64,000 nt of DNA. Source: Pseudomonas sp. JM0905a (lineage in GTDB: Bacteria; Pseudomonadota; Gammaproteobacteria; Pseudomonadales; Pseudomonadaceae). The position numbers and the translations under genes were made by a program. How positions within the stretch are numbered: the first letter of the stretch is position 1; the number at the start of each line of letters is the position of its first letter. The notes below the pieces were generated by a model. It was not told the DNA's origin and made no database searches. It was given only the letters and a program-made list of their open reading frames with translations. The stretch is taken from contig NZ_JACXBU010000004.1 in NCBI RefSeq assembly GCF_014700075.1, positions 1 through 64,000 of the forward strand, in the 5' to 3' direction. Below are positions 25,722-34,039 of the stretch, piece after piece.

Positions 25722-27545
25722 ATGAGCCAAGTCGATCTGATCTCCCCGCTGAGCTTCATCGCCCGCCTGCCGGCCAACCTTCCGCGCTTGCCGCGCATGG
25801 TACTGGGCCTCTACTACACCGGCATCCGCAACCGCGAAAAGGCGCTGTCCCTGGGCTGGGCGCTGGAACGCGCCGCGCGGCTGTATCCCGAGCGCCCGGC
25901 CGTGATCGATGAACACCGCCGGATCAACTACGCCGGGTTCAACACCTGGAGCAATCGCCTGGCCCATGCCCTGAAGGCCGAAGGCGTCAGCCATGGCAGC
26001 GTCGTGGCGGTGATGCTGGAGAACCGCATCGAAGTGCTGGCGGTGCTCGGCGCCCTGGCCAAGCTGGGTGCCATCGCCGCCCTGGTGAACACCACCCAGC
26101 GCGGCAAGGTGCTGAGTCACAGCCTCAATCTGGTCAAGGCTCGGCACTTCGTAGTGGGCGAGGAACTGCGTGGCGCTTTCGACGAGGTCCGCGACGAACT
26201 GGAGGACGCCCGCCGCTGCTACTGGGTGGCCGACGGCGACTGCCTGGCCGCCCCCGGCGACGCCCCACCCGGCTGGCAGAACCTGATGCGACTGGCCCAG
26301 GATCAGTCCAGCGACAACCCGGTGGAAACCGGCCAGGTCCGCCTCAAGGACGCCTGCTTCTACATTTACACCTCGGGCACCACCGGCCTGCCCAAGGCCT
26401 CCATCCTCAGTCATGGCAAGTGGATCAAGGCCTTCGGCGGCTTCGGCCACTCGGGTCTGGGCCTAGACGAGAACGACGTCTTCTATCTGACCCTGCCCTG
26501 CTACCACAACAATGCGGTCACCGTGAGCTGGGCCTCGGTGCTGGCCGGCGGCGCGGCCATCGCCCTGCGCCGCAAGTTCTCCGCCAGCAACTTCTGGAAG
26601 GACGTGGCCCGCTACCAGGCCACCTGCTTCGGCTACATCGGCGAGCTCTGCCGCTACCTGCTGAACCAGCAGCCCTGCGCCGAGGAACAGGGCAACAGCC
26701 TGACCTGCATGATCGGCAACGGCTTGCGCCCGTCGATCTGGGCCGAGTTCAAGACGCGCTTCGGCATCGAACGGGTGATGGAGTTCTACGCCTCCAGCGA
26801 GGGCAACATCGGCTTCACCAACGTGTTCAACTTCGACAATACGGTGGGCTTCTCGCCGGCCACCTTCGCCATCGTCCGCTATGACCTGGAAAACGACCGC
26901 CCGCTGCGAGACCACCGGGGCCTGATGGAAGAAGTCGGCAAGGGCGAAACGGGCCTGCTGATCAGCGAAATCAGCGACAAGTGGCCCTTCGACGGCTACA
27001 CCGACCCGGCCAAAAGCGAAGCGGTGATCCTGCGGGATGTGTTCAAGAAGGGTGACGCCTGGTTCAACACCGGCGACCTGATGCGCGGCATCGGTTGCAA
27101 GCACGCGCAGTTCGTCGACCGCCTCGGCGACACCTTCCGCTGGAAAGGCGAGAACGTCTCCACCACCGAGGTCGAAAACGCCCTCGGCGCCTTCCCCGGC
27201 GTGGAAGATGCGGTGGTCTACGGCGTGGAGATTCCCGGCACCAACGGTCGTTGCGGCATGGCGGCCCTGCGCCTGGGCAGTGGCGCGCGTCTGGATGGCC
27301 AGGCCCTGGCCGTTCACCTGGATCGCGAACTGCCGGCCTACGCCTCGCCGCTGTTCGTGCGCCTGCTGGCGGAGGTGGAGACCACGGGCACCTTCAAGTA
27401 CAAGAAGACTGACCTGAAGAAGCAGGCCTACGATCCGGCTGCGGTGAGCGAGCCCCTTTTTGCCCGCCTGCCCGGCGAACCCCATTTCCGCCCACTGGAC
27501 GGCGCGCTGTATCAGGCGATCCAGCGTGGGGACTATCGCTTCTGA
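25722..27545 (+). CDS. atuH: acyl-CoA synthetase (very-long-chain/FATP-type) AtuH
   Basis: This 607-residue AMP-forming acyl-CoA ligase of the FATP/FadD6 branch has the ATP-binding P-loop-like YIYTSGTTGLPKASILSH near residue 212, MEFYASSEGNIGF, and the adenylate motif WFNTGDL followed by DRLGDTFRWKGENVSTTEVE. In the pathway it is expected to activate citronellate to its CoA ester; direct proof is lacking. It is separated from atuG by the REP doublet and 135 nt without a visible promoter, so it may be a weaker distal gene of the operon. Confidence 0.9.
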   Translation: MSQVDLISPLSFIARLPANLPRLPRMVLGLYYTGIRNREKALSLGWALERAARLYPERPAVIDEHRRINYAGFNTWSNRLAHALKAEGVSHGSVVAVMLENRIEVLAVLGALAKLGAIAALVNTTQRGKVLSHSLNLVKARHFVVGEELRGAFDEVRDELEDARRCYWVADGDCLAAPGDAPPGWQNLMRLAQDQSSDNPVETGQVRLKDACFYIYTSGTTGLPKASILSHGKWIKAFGGFGHSGLGLDENDVFYLTLPCYHNNAVTVSWASVLAGGAAIALRRKFSASNFWKDVARYQATCFGYIGELCRYLLNQQPCAEEQGNSLTCMIGNGLRPSIWAEFKTRFGIERVMEFYASSEGNIGFTNVFNFDNTVGFSPATFAIVRYDLENDRPLRDHRGLMEEVGKGETGLLISEISDKWPFDGYTDPAKSEAVILRDVFKKGDAWFNTGDLMRGIGCKHAQFVDRLGDTFRWKGENVSTTEVENALGAFPGVEDAVVYGVEIPGTNGRCGMAALRLGSGARLDGQALAVHLDRELPAYASPLFVRLLAEVETTGTFKYKKTDLKKQAYDPAAVSEPLFARLPGEPHFRPLDGALYQAIQRGDYRF

Positions 27546-27576
27546 GTCTTGAACCCGGCCTTGTGAGGGCGACGCC

Positions 27577-28083
27577 CTAGCGCTTGAACTCGAACTGCAA
27601 TTCGGCGCCCTCGACCGAACGCCAGTAATCGTCTTCCCGCTCGTTGTGGATCAGCTTGCCGTTGAGCTGGAACGGGCTTTCCGGGACGGGCTTTTCCACG
27701 AACATCTGCGGCAATAGCGGTTGATCAGGCAGGTCGGCCGCCGCCTCGGTCGGCTGCAACTGGTCCACCAGATCCTTGGGCAGGCTGAGGTCGAGCTTGG
27801 CTGCGGGCAATGAGGCCGTGGCAGCCGACTCTGCCGCCGGTTCGGCCGGCTTGGCCGGGGCGGGAGGCGTTGGCGCAGGTTTCGGTGCCGGCGCAGGCGG
27901 TGGTGGAGTCGGCTTGGACTCAGGCGCGGGCGGCGGCTCCACAGGCGCGGCCGGCTCCGGCGCCGGGCTGGAGGTCAGCGGCGGCGGCGCCGGAGGCGCT
28001 TTGGGCTGGGACGGCGCTTCCTTGTCGCAGGCCGTCAACAGGGTCAGTGCCAGAGCGGCACAAAGCAGATGAATCGAACGCAT
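27577..28083 (-). CDS. proline-rich lipoprotein downstream of sbrR
   Basis: This 168-residue product has a lipoprotein signal MRSIHLLCAALALTLLTAC, with C19 as the lipidated cysteine (lipobox LTAC). About 70 residues of Pro/Ala-rich linker follow, then a C-terminal part with LPKDLVDQLQP and YWRSVEGAELQFEFKR. The linker suggests a surface-reaching or peptidoglycan-spanning tether. No enzyme motif is seen. It lies 76 nt after sbrR on the same strand and is the counterpart of the unnamed gene next to sbrR in P. aeruginosa (PA2894, from memory). Confidence 0.78.
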   Translation of the reverse strand: MRSIHLLCAALALTLLTACDKEAPSQPKAPPAPPPLTSSPAPEPAAPVEPPPAPESKPTPPPPAPAPKPAPTPPAPAKPAEPAAESAATASLPAAKLDLSLPKDLVDQLQPTEAAADLPDQPLLPQMFVEKPVPESPFQLNGKLIHNEREDDYWRSVEGAELQFEFKR

Positions 28084-28159
28084 GAAAGCACTTGCCAGAG
28101 CGAAGATGGCGCAATGCTCCACCTTGGCCAGCATCGTGGCAAGTCCGCCGTGATCGACT

Positions 28160-28828
28160 TCAACGCTCGCCTTCCAACTCACGGAGTTCCGCCGCGATAT
28201 CTCGCTGCGGATAGCGGGCCTGCAGTTCGTCCAGCAGCTTGTGCGCTTCTTCGCGCTTGCCGGCCTTATCCAGTTCCAGCACACGGCGCAGCTCGGCGTC
28301 GATCTCGGCAGGTTGTGCCGCCGTGGCCTTGGCCATCTCCGTCTTGGGTGCGGCCTCCAGACTCATAGGCTCCGCCTGGCGTGCCTCTTCACTGACGCTG
28401 TCGGCCATGGCCGATGCCTTCTTCTCGGCCTGGGCCGGCGGGCTGGCGAGCGTGGCCGGTGCGGCCCTGGACATGGGCGCGGCGGCCGGTGCCGGCGCGG
28501 AATACTGCGCGGGGCTGGCGGGCGGTGCGTCGAAGCGCTGCCTGGCCTCTTCCTGGGTACGCATCGTCAGGCTCAGGCCGATGCCCAGGGTGGCGAAGCC
28601 GGCCACGGCAACCGCCCAGCGCTGCCGGCCGCCGGCACCGAACAGCCAGGCGTGCAGGCGCTCACCGAGCGACGGGCGAGGCTCAGGCCGGTTCTGGGCG
28701 GCCTGGGCAGCAGCCGCGGCGAGGATGCGCTGGTCCAGCGACGCCGAAGGCTCGTCGTGGCTGTGGCGACGATAGTGTTCGAGCAGTTCCCGTTCCATGG
28801 CGTCCGGCTTGTGCGGGTCTTGGTTCAT
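28160..28828 (-). CDS. sbrR: anti-sigma factor, SbrR-like
   Basis: This 222-residue protein has a cytoplasmic N-terminal part (residues 1-65, with LLEHYRRHSHDEPSASLDQRILAA) that probably holds the sigma factor, and a single membrane helix (about residues 70-89). An Ala/Pro-rich periplasmic segment follows and ends in a helix rich in charged residues (EIDAELRRVLELDKAGKREE). It overlaps the sigma gene by ATGA, the usual coupling for sigma/anti-sigma pairs. In P. aeruginosa SbrR restrains SbrI, affecting swarming and biofilm formation. The name is by locus match from memory. Confidence 0.75.
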   Translation of the reverse strand: MNQDPHKPDAMERELLEHYRRHSHDEPSASLDQRILAAAAAQAAQNRPEPRPSLGERLHAWLFGAGGRQRWAVAVAGFATLGIGLSLTMRTQEEARQRFDAPPASPAQYSAPAPAAAPMSRAAPATLASPPAQAEKKASAMADSVSEEARQAEPMSLEAAPKTEMAKATAAQPAEIDAELRRVLELDKAGKREEAHKLLDELQARYPQRDIAAELRELEGER

Positions 28829-29415
28829 GCGGATACCTCCTCGGCCGCAGCCGGGTCGGCCAGCAGCCGACGCAACTTCTGCAACGCATAGCGCAGGCGG
28901 CTTTTCACCGTCTCTGCGGGGGTGCGGGTAAGTTCGGCGATCTCGGTCAGTTCCAGGTCGCCGTGGGCTCTCAGCAGGAACACTTCGCGCTGCTCGCCCG
29001 GCAGTTCGTCCAGCGCGGCGCGCAGGCGCTGCTGATCCTGACTGAGGGAAAGCTCCCGCTCGGGGTCCTGGCTCTCCCCCGACAGCGCTTCGCCGTGCAG
29101 CGTCTCATCGAAGGCTTCTTCACGGCCCTGCAGACGGCCGTGCTTGCGCCAATGGTCGATCAGGCGATTGCGGGCGATCTGGTAGAGCCAGGTTTTGAAG
29201 CTGGCCTGTCCGAGTGGCGACGACTCGCTGCGGATCAGGTTCAGCCAGGTCTCCTGGAAGATTTCCTCAGCCAGCACACCGTCGCCGCACAGGCCGCAGA
29301 GAAAACGGTAGAGGCCGAGACGATGGCGCGCGTAGAGCACGCCAAAGGCCTCGGCATCGCCATTCCGGTAACGCCGCAGCAAAGCGGCGTCGTCGTCCGT
29401 GAGAGTCGCGTTCAC
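28825..29415 (-). CDS. sbrI: ECF-family RNA polymerase sigma factor, SbrI-like
   Basis: This 196-residue ECF sigma factor has region 2 at residues 10-80 (LYARHRLGLYRFLCGLCGD, FQETWLNLIRS, FKTWLYQIARNRLIDHWRKHG) and region 4 at about 130-190 (LDELPGEQREVFLLRAHGDL, ELTRTPAETVKSRLRYALQ). Translation starts at GTG 29415 behind GGAAGGAA; the nearby ATG at 29420 runs straight into TGA. It follows the vWA lipoprotein gene by 1 nt and overlaps the anti-sigma gene by 4 nt, so all three are coupled. Confidence 0.85.
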   Translation of the reverse strand: MNATLTDDDAALLRRYRNGDAEAFGVLYARHRLGLYRFLCGLCGDGVLAEEIFQETWLNLIRSESSPLGQASFKTWLYQIARNRLIDHWRKHGRLQGREEAFDETLHGEALSGESQDPERELSLSQDQQRLRAALDELPGEQREVFLLRAHGDLELTEIAELTRTPAETVKSRLRYALQKLRRLLADPAAAEEVSA

Positions 29416-29416
29416 G

Positions 29417-31141
29417 TCATTCCTTCCGCGCGTGGGATGGGGCAGGAGTTTGCAAGCTTTGCGCGAGTTCCACCAGTTGAACGAACTCGCCACGCAGGCC
29501 GAAGCGATCATCGCCACGGGCCCCACGAGCCAGCCCGGCGCTGTCGGCCAGGCCGAACTCTCCCGTGTACTGGCCGCCCTTGAGTTGCTGGGCGAAGGCC
29601 GCAACCGCGGCGGCGAAACGCAGGTCCTCACTGGCCTGATCCAGCGGGAGGGCCTTGCCGGCTGCGATGGGGCGTTCCAGCAAGCGGCTCTGCTCCGACC
29701 CCGGCACCTTGTAGCGCACCCGCAGCCAGGCCAGTTCGCCAGCCTTGCCCTCGGCCTTCACGGCGCTCTGGTAGCGCAGCGGTTCCAGCCAGCCCTTGGC
29801 ACCGGTGGGCACGATCTCATACAGCGCGGTGATGGTATGCCCGGCCCCGATCTCGCCGGCATCCACCTTGTCATTGCTGAAGTCCTCCCGCTTGAGGGCA
29901 CGATTCTCATAGCCCAGCAGGCGGTACTCACTCACTTCGGCGGGGTTGAACTCCAGCTGCAGTTTCACGTCCCGCGCCACCACCGAGAGGGTGGAGCCGA
30001 GCTGGTCCACCAGCACCTTGCGTGCTTCGCGCAGGTTGTCGATGTAGGCGTAGTTGCCATCGCCGGCATCGGCCAGTTGCTCCATCAACTGCTCGTTGTA
30101 GTTGTCCACGCCGAAGCCCAGGGTGGTCAGCGAAACCCCGCCCTTGCGCTTCTGCGCGGCCAGTTGCTTGAGGCTGTCGAAATCGCTGATGCCGACGTTG
30201 AAGTCGCCGTCGGTGGCCAGGAGGATACGGTTGATGCCTTCCGGGATCAGGCCCTTCTGCGCTTCGGCATAGGCCAGCTGGATGCCCGACTCGCCCGCCG
30301 TGGAGCCGCCGGCGCTGAGCTGTTCGATGGCGGCGCGGATCTTTGCCTTCTCGCTGCCGGGCGTGGAGCCCAGCACCACCCTCGCCTCCCCGGCATAGGT
30401 GACCAGGGAGACCCGGTCCTGCGGGCGCAACTGGTCCACCAGCAGCTTGAGGGTGCCCTGCACCATGGGCAGGCCTTCGCGGCGGTCCATGGAGCCCGAG
30501 ACGTCCACCAGGAATACCAGGTTGGCCGGGGGCAGCTGTTCGACGCTGCTGTCGGAGGCCTTGATCGCCACGCGCAACAGGCGGGTTTGCGGATTCCAGG
30601 GGGTCTGCGCCTGCTCGATACCGATGCCGAAGGGCACGTCGCTTTCCGGTAGCGGGTAGCGGTAAGGGAAGTAGTTGACCATCTCTTCCAACCGCACGGC
30701 ATCGGCCGGCGGCAGTTGTCCGCCGTTCAAGAAGCGCCGCACATTAGCGTAGCTGCCGGTGTCGACATCGATGCTGAAGGTGGAAACCGGATCGCTGGCA
30801 ACCGCGTGGACCGGGTTGTCGGGAAGGTGCTGGTACTGCTCGCGGGGCACATCGCGATAGCCCGGCTGCAGTGCATCCGCCATGGGGGCAGGCGCGATCA
30901 TGGGCATCTGCCGTACCTCGGCCGCGTAATCGGCGCGCTTGGCCATGGCTGCCGGCACGCTGGCCTTGCTCTCCTCGCGCAATTCCGGCTCCACCTGGAT
31001 CGATGCGGGCGGCGGCGCCTCGGCCTTGCCGCTGACGGGGGCGGACGCATCCTGCGCACTGCAGGCGGCCAGGGCCAGCAGCAGGCCGGCGGTGAAGCCG
31101 GCGGCCAGGGGTTGGTGCGAAAGGAAACTGTGGCTGGAGAT
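29417..31141 (-). CDS. von Willebrand factor type A lipoprotein (YfbK-like), apparent ATC start
   Basis: The natural N terminus is a lipoprotein signal ending LLLALAAC (C27 of a 574-residue product), but no ATG, GTG or TTG is in frame before it. The only well-placed initiation site is ATC at 31141, six bases after AGGAGG. The first standard start, GTG 30994, lies past the signal and has no binding site. The body has an N-terminal YfbK-specific region, a vWA domain from about residue 206 with MIDAS D213-x-S215-x-S217 (VDVSGSM) and ATDGDF, and a C-terminal beta-rich YfbK domain. It leads the ECF sigma operon. Confidence 0.8.
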   Translation of the reverse strand: MSSHSFLSHQPLAAGFTAGLLLALAACSAQDASAPVSGKAEAPPPASIQVEPELREESKASVPAAMAKRADYAAEVRQMPMIAPAPMADALQPGYRDVPREQYQHLPDNPVHAVASDPVSTFSIDVDTGSYANVRRFLNGGQLPPADAVRLEEMVNYFPYRYPLPESDVPFGIGIEQAQTPWNPQTRLLRVAIKASDSSVEQLPPANLVFLVDVSGSMDRREGLPMVQGTLKLLVDQLRPQDRVSLVTYAGEARVVLGSTPGSEKAKIRAAIEQLSAGGSTAGESGIQLAYAEAQKGLIPEGINRILLATDGDFNVGISDFDSLKQLAAQKRKGGVSLTTLGFGVDNYNEQLMEQLADAGDGNYAYIDNLREARKVLVDQLGSTLSVVARDVKLQLEFNPAEVSEYRLLGYENRALKREDFSNDKVDAGEIGAGHTITALYEIVPTGAKGWLEPLRYQSAVKAEGKAGELAWLRVRYKVPGSEQSRLLERPIAAGKALPLDQASEDLRFAAAVAAFAQQLKGGQYTGEFGLADSAGLARGARGDDRFGLRGEFVQLVELAQSLQTPAPSHARKE

Positions 31142-31179
31142 GGGGCGCCTCCTGGGAGCGAATGAGCCATTCGCACCAG

Positions 31180-31209
31180 TAGACGGAGGCGCTGCGCCGA
31201 ACGGGTCAA
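31180..31209 (-). promoter_or_regulatory. candidate ECF-type promoter upstream of vWA-sbrI-sbrR
   Basis: Read on the minus strand, TTGACCC (31209-31203) and CGTCTA (31185-31180) are 17 bp apart, as in ECF promoters. The expected start of transcription near 31173 leaves a leader of about 30 nt before the AGGAGG-ATC initiation site. The leader also contains the perfect hairpin GCGAATG-GCT-CATTCGC. Recognition by SbrI is inferred. Confidence 0.45.
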
Positions 31210-31247
31210 GGCTGCGTGGAATCTTGAAGGGCTGCTTGTCGCCAGCC

Positions 31248-31274
31248 CTTGGCGAATGAGTTCGCCCCTACAGG
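31248..31274. repeat. REP-like element overlapping the end of the MocR gene
   Basis: GGCGAATGAGTTCGCC and the flanking CCCCTACAGG belong to the same family as the arms at 25489-25586. The TAG stop of the MocR gene (31268-31270) lies within it. Confidence 0.75.
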
Positions 31275-32701
31275 CCGGCCTCCTGGCAGAGCTGCTTGGC
31301 CAGCATGCCGAGGGTCATGATGGCCCGCTCGGCCTCACGGTTCCATGGGATGCCGCAGTTCAGCCGCACGCAGTGGTTGAACTGCTCGGTATTACTGAAG
31401 ATCAGCCCCGGCGCGATGCTGATGCCCTGCTGCAGGGCGCGCACGTGCAGGTCCTTGGTGTTCACCTTGGCCGGCAGGCTGATCCAGAGGATGAAGCCGC
31501 CATTGGGCCGGGTAATCTGGGTGCCTTCGGGGAAGTACTGCTGCACGCCCAGTTGGAACGCGGTGAGGTTCTTCCGGTACTCCTGGCGGATGTAGCGCAG
31601 GTGCCGGTCGTAACCGCCGTTCTCCAGGTACGCGGCCACCCCCATTTGGGTGACGCTGCACGCCGAGTGGGTGCTGAAGGTCTGCAGGCGCTGGATTTCC
31701 GCCTGGTACTTGCCGGCGATCATCCAGCCGATGCGCACGCCAGGCGACAGGGTCTTGGAGAAACTGGAACAGTAGATCACCCGGTCATCGAGGTCGTAGG
31801 CCTTGATCGCCTTGGACGGCCCCTGGTCGAACATCAGCTCGCCGTAGATATCGTCCTCGATGATCTGGATGTCGAAGTCCGAAGACAGGCACAACAGCTG
31901 CTTCTGGCGCTCCTCGGGGATGGTGCCACCCAGCGGATTGCTCAGCCGCGCGGTCAATACCAGCGCCTTGATCGGCCACTGGTTGGCAGCCAGCTGCAGG
32001 GCCTCCAGGCTGATGCCGGTGGTGGGGTCGCTGGGAATCTCGATCACCTTCAGGCCGAGCAGGTCGGCCAGTTGCAGCAGGCCGTAATAGGTCGGCGACT
32101 CGGTGGCGATCAGGTCACCGGGACGGGTCAGCACCCGCAGGCTCATCTGCAGGGCATCCACGCAGCCGTGGGTGATGACCACTTCGCTCGGGTCCACCAC
32201 CACGCCGGCATCGCGCATGCGGATGGCAACCTGGCGCCGCAGCGGCTCGAAGCCAGGGCTGAACATGTAGCTGAAGGCACGCGGACTATGGAAACGGGTG
32301 ACCTTGGCCAGTTGCTGGTGCAGGGTGCGCACCGGCAGGTAGTCGACATGGGGCACAGCCGCGCCCAGCGGGAACACACCTTCGCGGCGGGATTCGGCCA
32401 GTACCTGCTGGATGATGCTGGCGCGGGTCACGAGGCCAGGGCGCTCGACGCGGGCGATATCCGGGGTGGATGCGGTCAGGGCCGGCGTCTGGTGCACGTA
32501 GAAGCCGGACTGCGGACGGGCACGGATCAGCCCCTGGTCTTCCAGGCTGGCATAGGCCTGCAGCACGGTGGCGTGGCTGACACTGAGCTGGGAACTGAGC
32601 TTGCGCACCGAGGGCACACGCTCGCCGGGCTGGTAAACGCCACGGCGGATGTCATCGGCCAGTTGCTGGGCGATGCGCTGGTAGAGCAACAGATTGGTCA
32701 T
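31268..32701 (-). CDS. MocR-type regulator (GntR winged helix fused to aminotransferase-like domain)
   Basis: This 477-residue protein has a GntR DNA-binding domain at residues 1-75 (LLYQRIAQQLADDIRRGVY, VSHATVLQAYASLEDQGLI) fused to a fold-type I aminotransferase domain. That domain has PSDPTTGISLEALQ, DDIYGELMFD and the PLP lysine in SSFSKTLSPGVRIGW. MocR proteins use PLP as a sensor rather than for catalysis. I start at ATG 32701 (MTNLLLYQ), where the GntR domain begins; a longer frame to 32758 adds 19 residues without support. It occupies the PA2897-like position beside sbrIR. Confidence 0.9.
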   Translation of the reverse strand: MTNLLLYQRIAQQLADDIRRGVYQPGERVPSVRKLSSQLSVSHATVLQAYASLEDQGLIRARPQSGFYVHQTPALTASTPDIARVERPGLVTRASIIQQVLAESRREGVFPLGAAVPHVDYLPVRTLHQQLAKVTRFHSPRAFSYMFSPGFEPLRRQVAIRMRDAGVVVDPSEVVITHGCVDALQMSLRVLTRPGDLIATESPTYYGLLQLADLLGLKVIEIPSDPTTGISLEALQLAANQWPIKALVLTARLSNPLGGTIPEERQKQLLCLSSDFDIQIIEDDIYGELMFDQGPSKAIKAYDLDDRVIYCSSFSKTLSPGVRIGWMIAGKYQAEIQRLQTFSTHSACSVTQMGVAAYLENGGYDRHLRYIRQEYRKNLTAFQLGVQQYFPEGTQITRPNGGFILWISLPAKVNTKDLHVRALQQGISIAPGLIFSNTEQFNHCVRLNCGIPWNREAERAIMTLGMLAKQLCQEAGL

Positions 32702-32808
32702 GTAGGCGGCACCTGTATCACTGGACCGAAACACTATCCGAACACCCTGCAACTGCACCGGTACAGATCTGGAAATTGTGGGCGTTACAGTGAATTTGTC
32801 CAGGCACT

Positions 32809-32840
32809 AAAAAGCCCCGGCGCCGAACGGCAACCGGGGC
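32809..32840 (-). terminator. terminator after OmpA-like lipoprotein gene
   Basis: On the minus strand, GCCCCGG and CCGGGGC pair around a 13-nt loop and are followed by TTTTT, 16 nt past the stop of the three-gene envelope operon. Confidence 0.85.
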
Positions 32841-32855
32841 CCTTCGTTTCAGGCA

Positions 32856-33668
32856 TCAACGTCCCGGGCCGAGCTCGCCCTTTTCGTTGGAGAAGACGAT
32901 CTCCACGCGGCGGTTCTGCGCCCTGCCCCGGTTGGAAGCGTTTTCCGCCACCGGGAAAGCTTCGCCGTAGCCCTGGACCTGGATGCGCTTGGCATCGATA
33001 CCGAGGTCGACCAGGGCGTCGGCCACCGCTTGCGCGCGGTCGGTGGAAAGCCTGAGGTTGTCCGGCTTGGTACCGCTGCTGTCGGTATAGCCCTCGATGC
33101 GCACGACGCGACGCGGGTTGAGCTGGAGGAACTGCACCAGCTTGAGCACGGTGCGATTGGCGGATGCCTTGAGATCGGCGTGACCGGTATCGAACAGCAC
33201 ATCACCCAGGGTCATCACCAGACCGCGATCGGTTTCTGTCGCGGCCAGGGCGATCATCTGCTCTTCCAGCCACTTGCCCTGCTGCTGAACGCTGAGCATC
33301 TTGGCTTCACGCAGTGCCAACTGCAGGCGCTCGCGTTCCAGTTGCAGCTTGGCGGCGCGGGCCTGGTTCTGGCTCTGCTCGCTGTTCTGGCTGGCGATTT
33401 CGCTGTAGCGCTGGCTCAGGTAGGCGTAATGGACGACGTCGATATCGTTGCCCCAGTAGCTGGACAGTCGCTCGGCACGGGCGAGGGATTCGCCGGCTCG
33501 GATCACGTCCTTGGGTGCGGCGCTGAGGACGCTCTGGTCCTCCTTGACCTTCTGGAACATCTGCCGGGCCTGCTCCAGGCTCTGTTCGGTCTGCTGTTGG
33601 TTGGCGCAACCACCGAGCAGACCGAGGCCGATCAGCAGGCCGGCGGTCAATGTATGATTCCGCTTCAC
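32856..33668 (-). CDS. OmpA-family lipoprotein with DUF4398-like N-terminal region
   Basis: This 270-residue protein has a lipoprotein signal with LGLLGGC (C21), a helical, Gln/Arg-rich middle (residues 25-145) and a C-terminal OmpA peptidoglycan-binding domain (about 150-262). The domain shows LGDVLFDTGHADLKASANRTV, RVVRIEGYTDSSGTKPDNLRL and the closing NRGRAQNRRVEIVF. It should tether the outer membrane to peptidoglycan. Translation starts at GTG, overlapping the upstream stop as GTGA. It is the last gene of the operon DUF4398 protein/binding protein/OmpA. Confidence 0.9.
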   Translation of the reverse strand: MKRNHTLTAGLLIGLGLLGGCANQQQTEQSLEQARQMFQKVKEDQSVLSAAPKDVIRAGESLARAERLSSYWGNDIDVVHYAYLSQRYSEIASQNSEQSQNQARAAKLQLERERLQLALREAKMLSVQQQGKWLEEQMIALAATETDRGLVMTLGDVLFDTGHADLKASANRTVLKLVQFLQLNPRRVVRIEGYTDSSGTKPDNLRLSTDRAQAVADALVDLGIDAKRIQVQGYGEAFPVAENASNRGRAQNRRVEIVFSNEKGELGPGR

Positions 33669-34039
33669 TGCACATCTCCCAACTGCTTGCGCAGGCGATT
33701 GATCCGCGACGTCAGCTCGGCCAACTGGTCCTGGCTCTTCTTGGTCAGCACCTTGGCCTCGGCCAGGCGCGCGTCCAGTTCGGCTTCCTCAGCGAGGATA
33801 CGGGCGCGCTTGTAGTCCTGCTCACCCATATTCTTCTCGGCCAGTGCGAGCTTCTCCTGGGCAAGCTTCATTTCCTCGATCTGATCGGTGGCGCCAACGG
33901 CCGTGGCCTGCTCCACCGCCTTGTGGGTCAGGCGCATCTGTTCGATGGGCGCCGGGTCGTTGGCGCAGCCGGCCAGGGCCAGCACAGCCAGGCCGGCTGC
34001 AAACAGGGGTGTCTTGCTCACTAGAGGGTTCCTAATCAT
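33665..34039 (-). CDS. DUF4398 family lipoprotein
   Basis: This 124-residue product has a signal ending LAVLALAGC (C25, lipobox LAGC), followed by one long charged helical stretch (EKLALAEKNMGEQDYKRARI, EAELDARLAEAKVLTKKSQ) typical of DUF4398 and likely a coiled coil. The same type of helical region is present in the downstream OmpA-like protein, so the two may pair. It overlaps the binding-protein gene by ATGA and the OmpA gene by GTGA. The molecular role is unknown. Confidence 0.85.
   Translation of the reverse strand: MIRNPLVSKTPLFAAGLAVLALAGCANDPAPIEQMRLTHKAVEQATAVGATDQIEEMKLAQEKLALAEKNMGEQDYKRARILAEEAELDARLAEAKVLTKKSQDQLAELTSRINRLRKQLGDVQ

Noticed and set aside
27776-28072. Glycine/alanine-rich plus-strand frame opposite the lipoprotein
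   Set aside because: It is the complement of the Pro/Ala-rich linker codons of the minus-strand lipoprotein.
30898-31209. Alternative start for the vWA gene at the nearby GTG/ATG codons around 31172-31209
   Set aside because: These codons are in another frame, giving an Arg/Pro-rich peptide that does not join the vWA coding frame.
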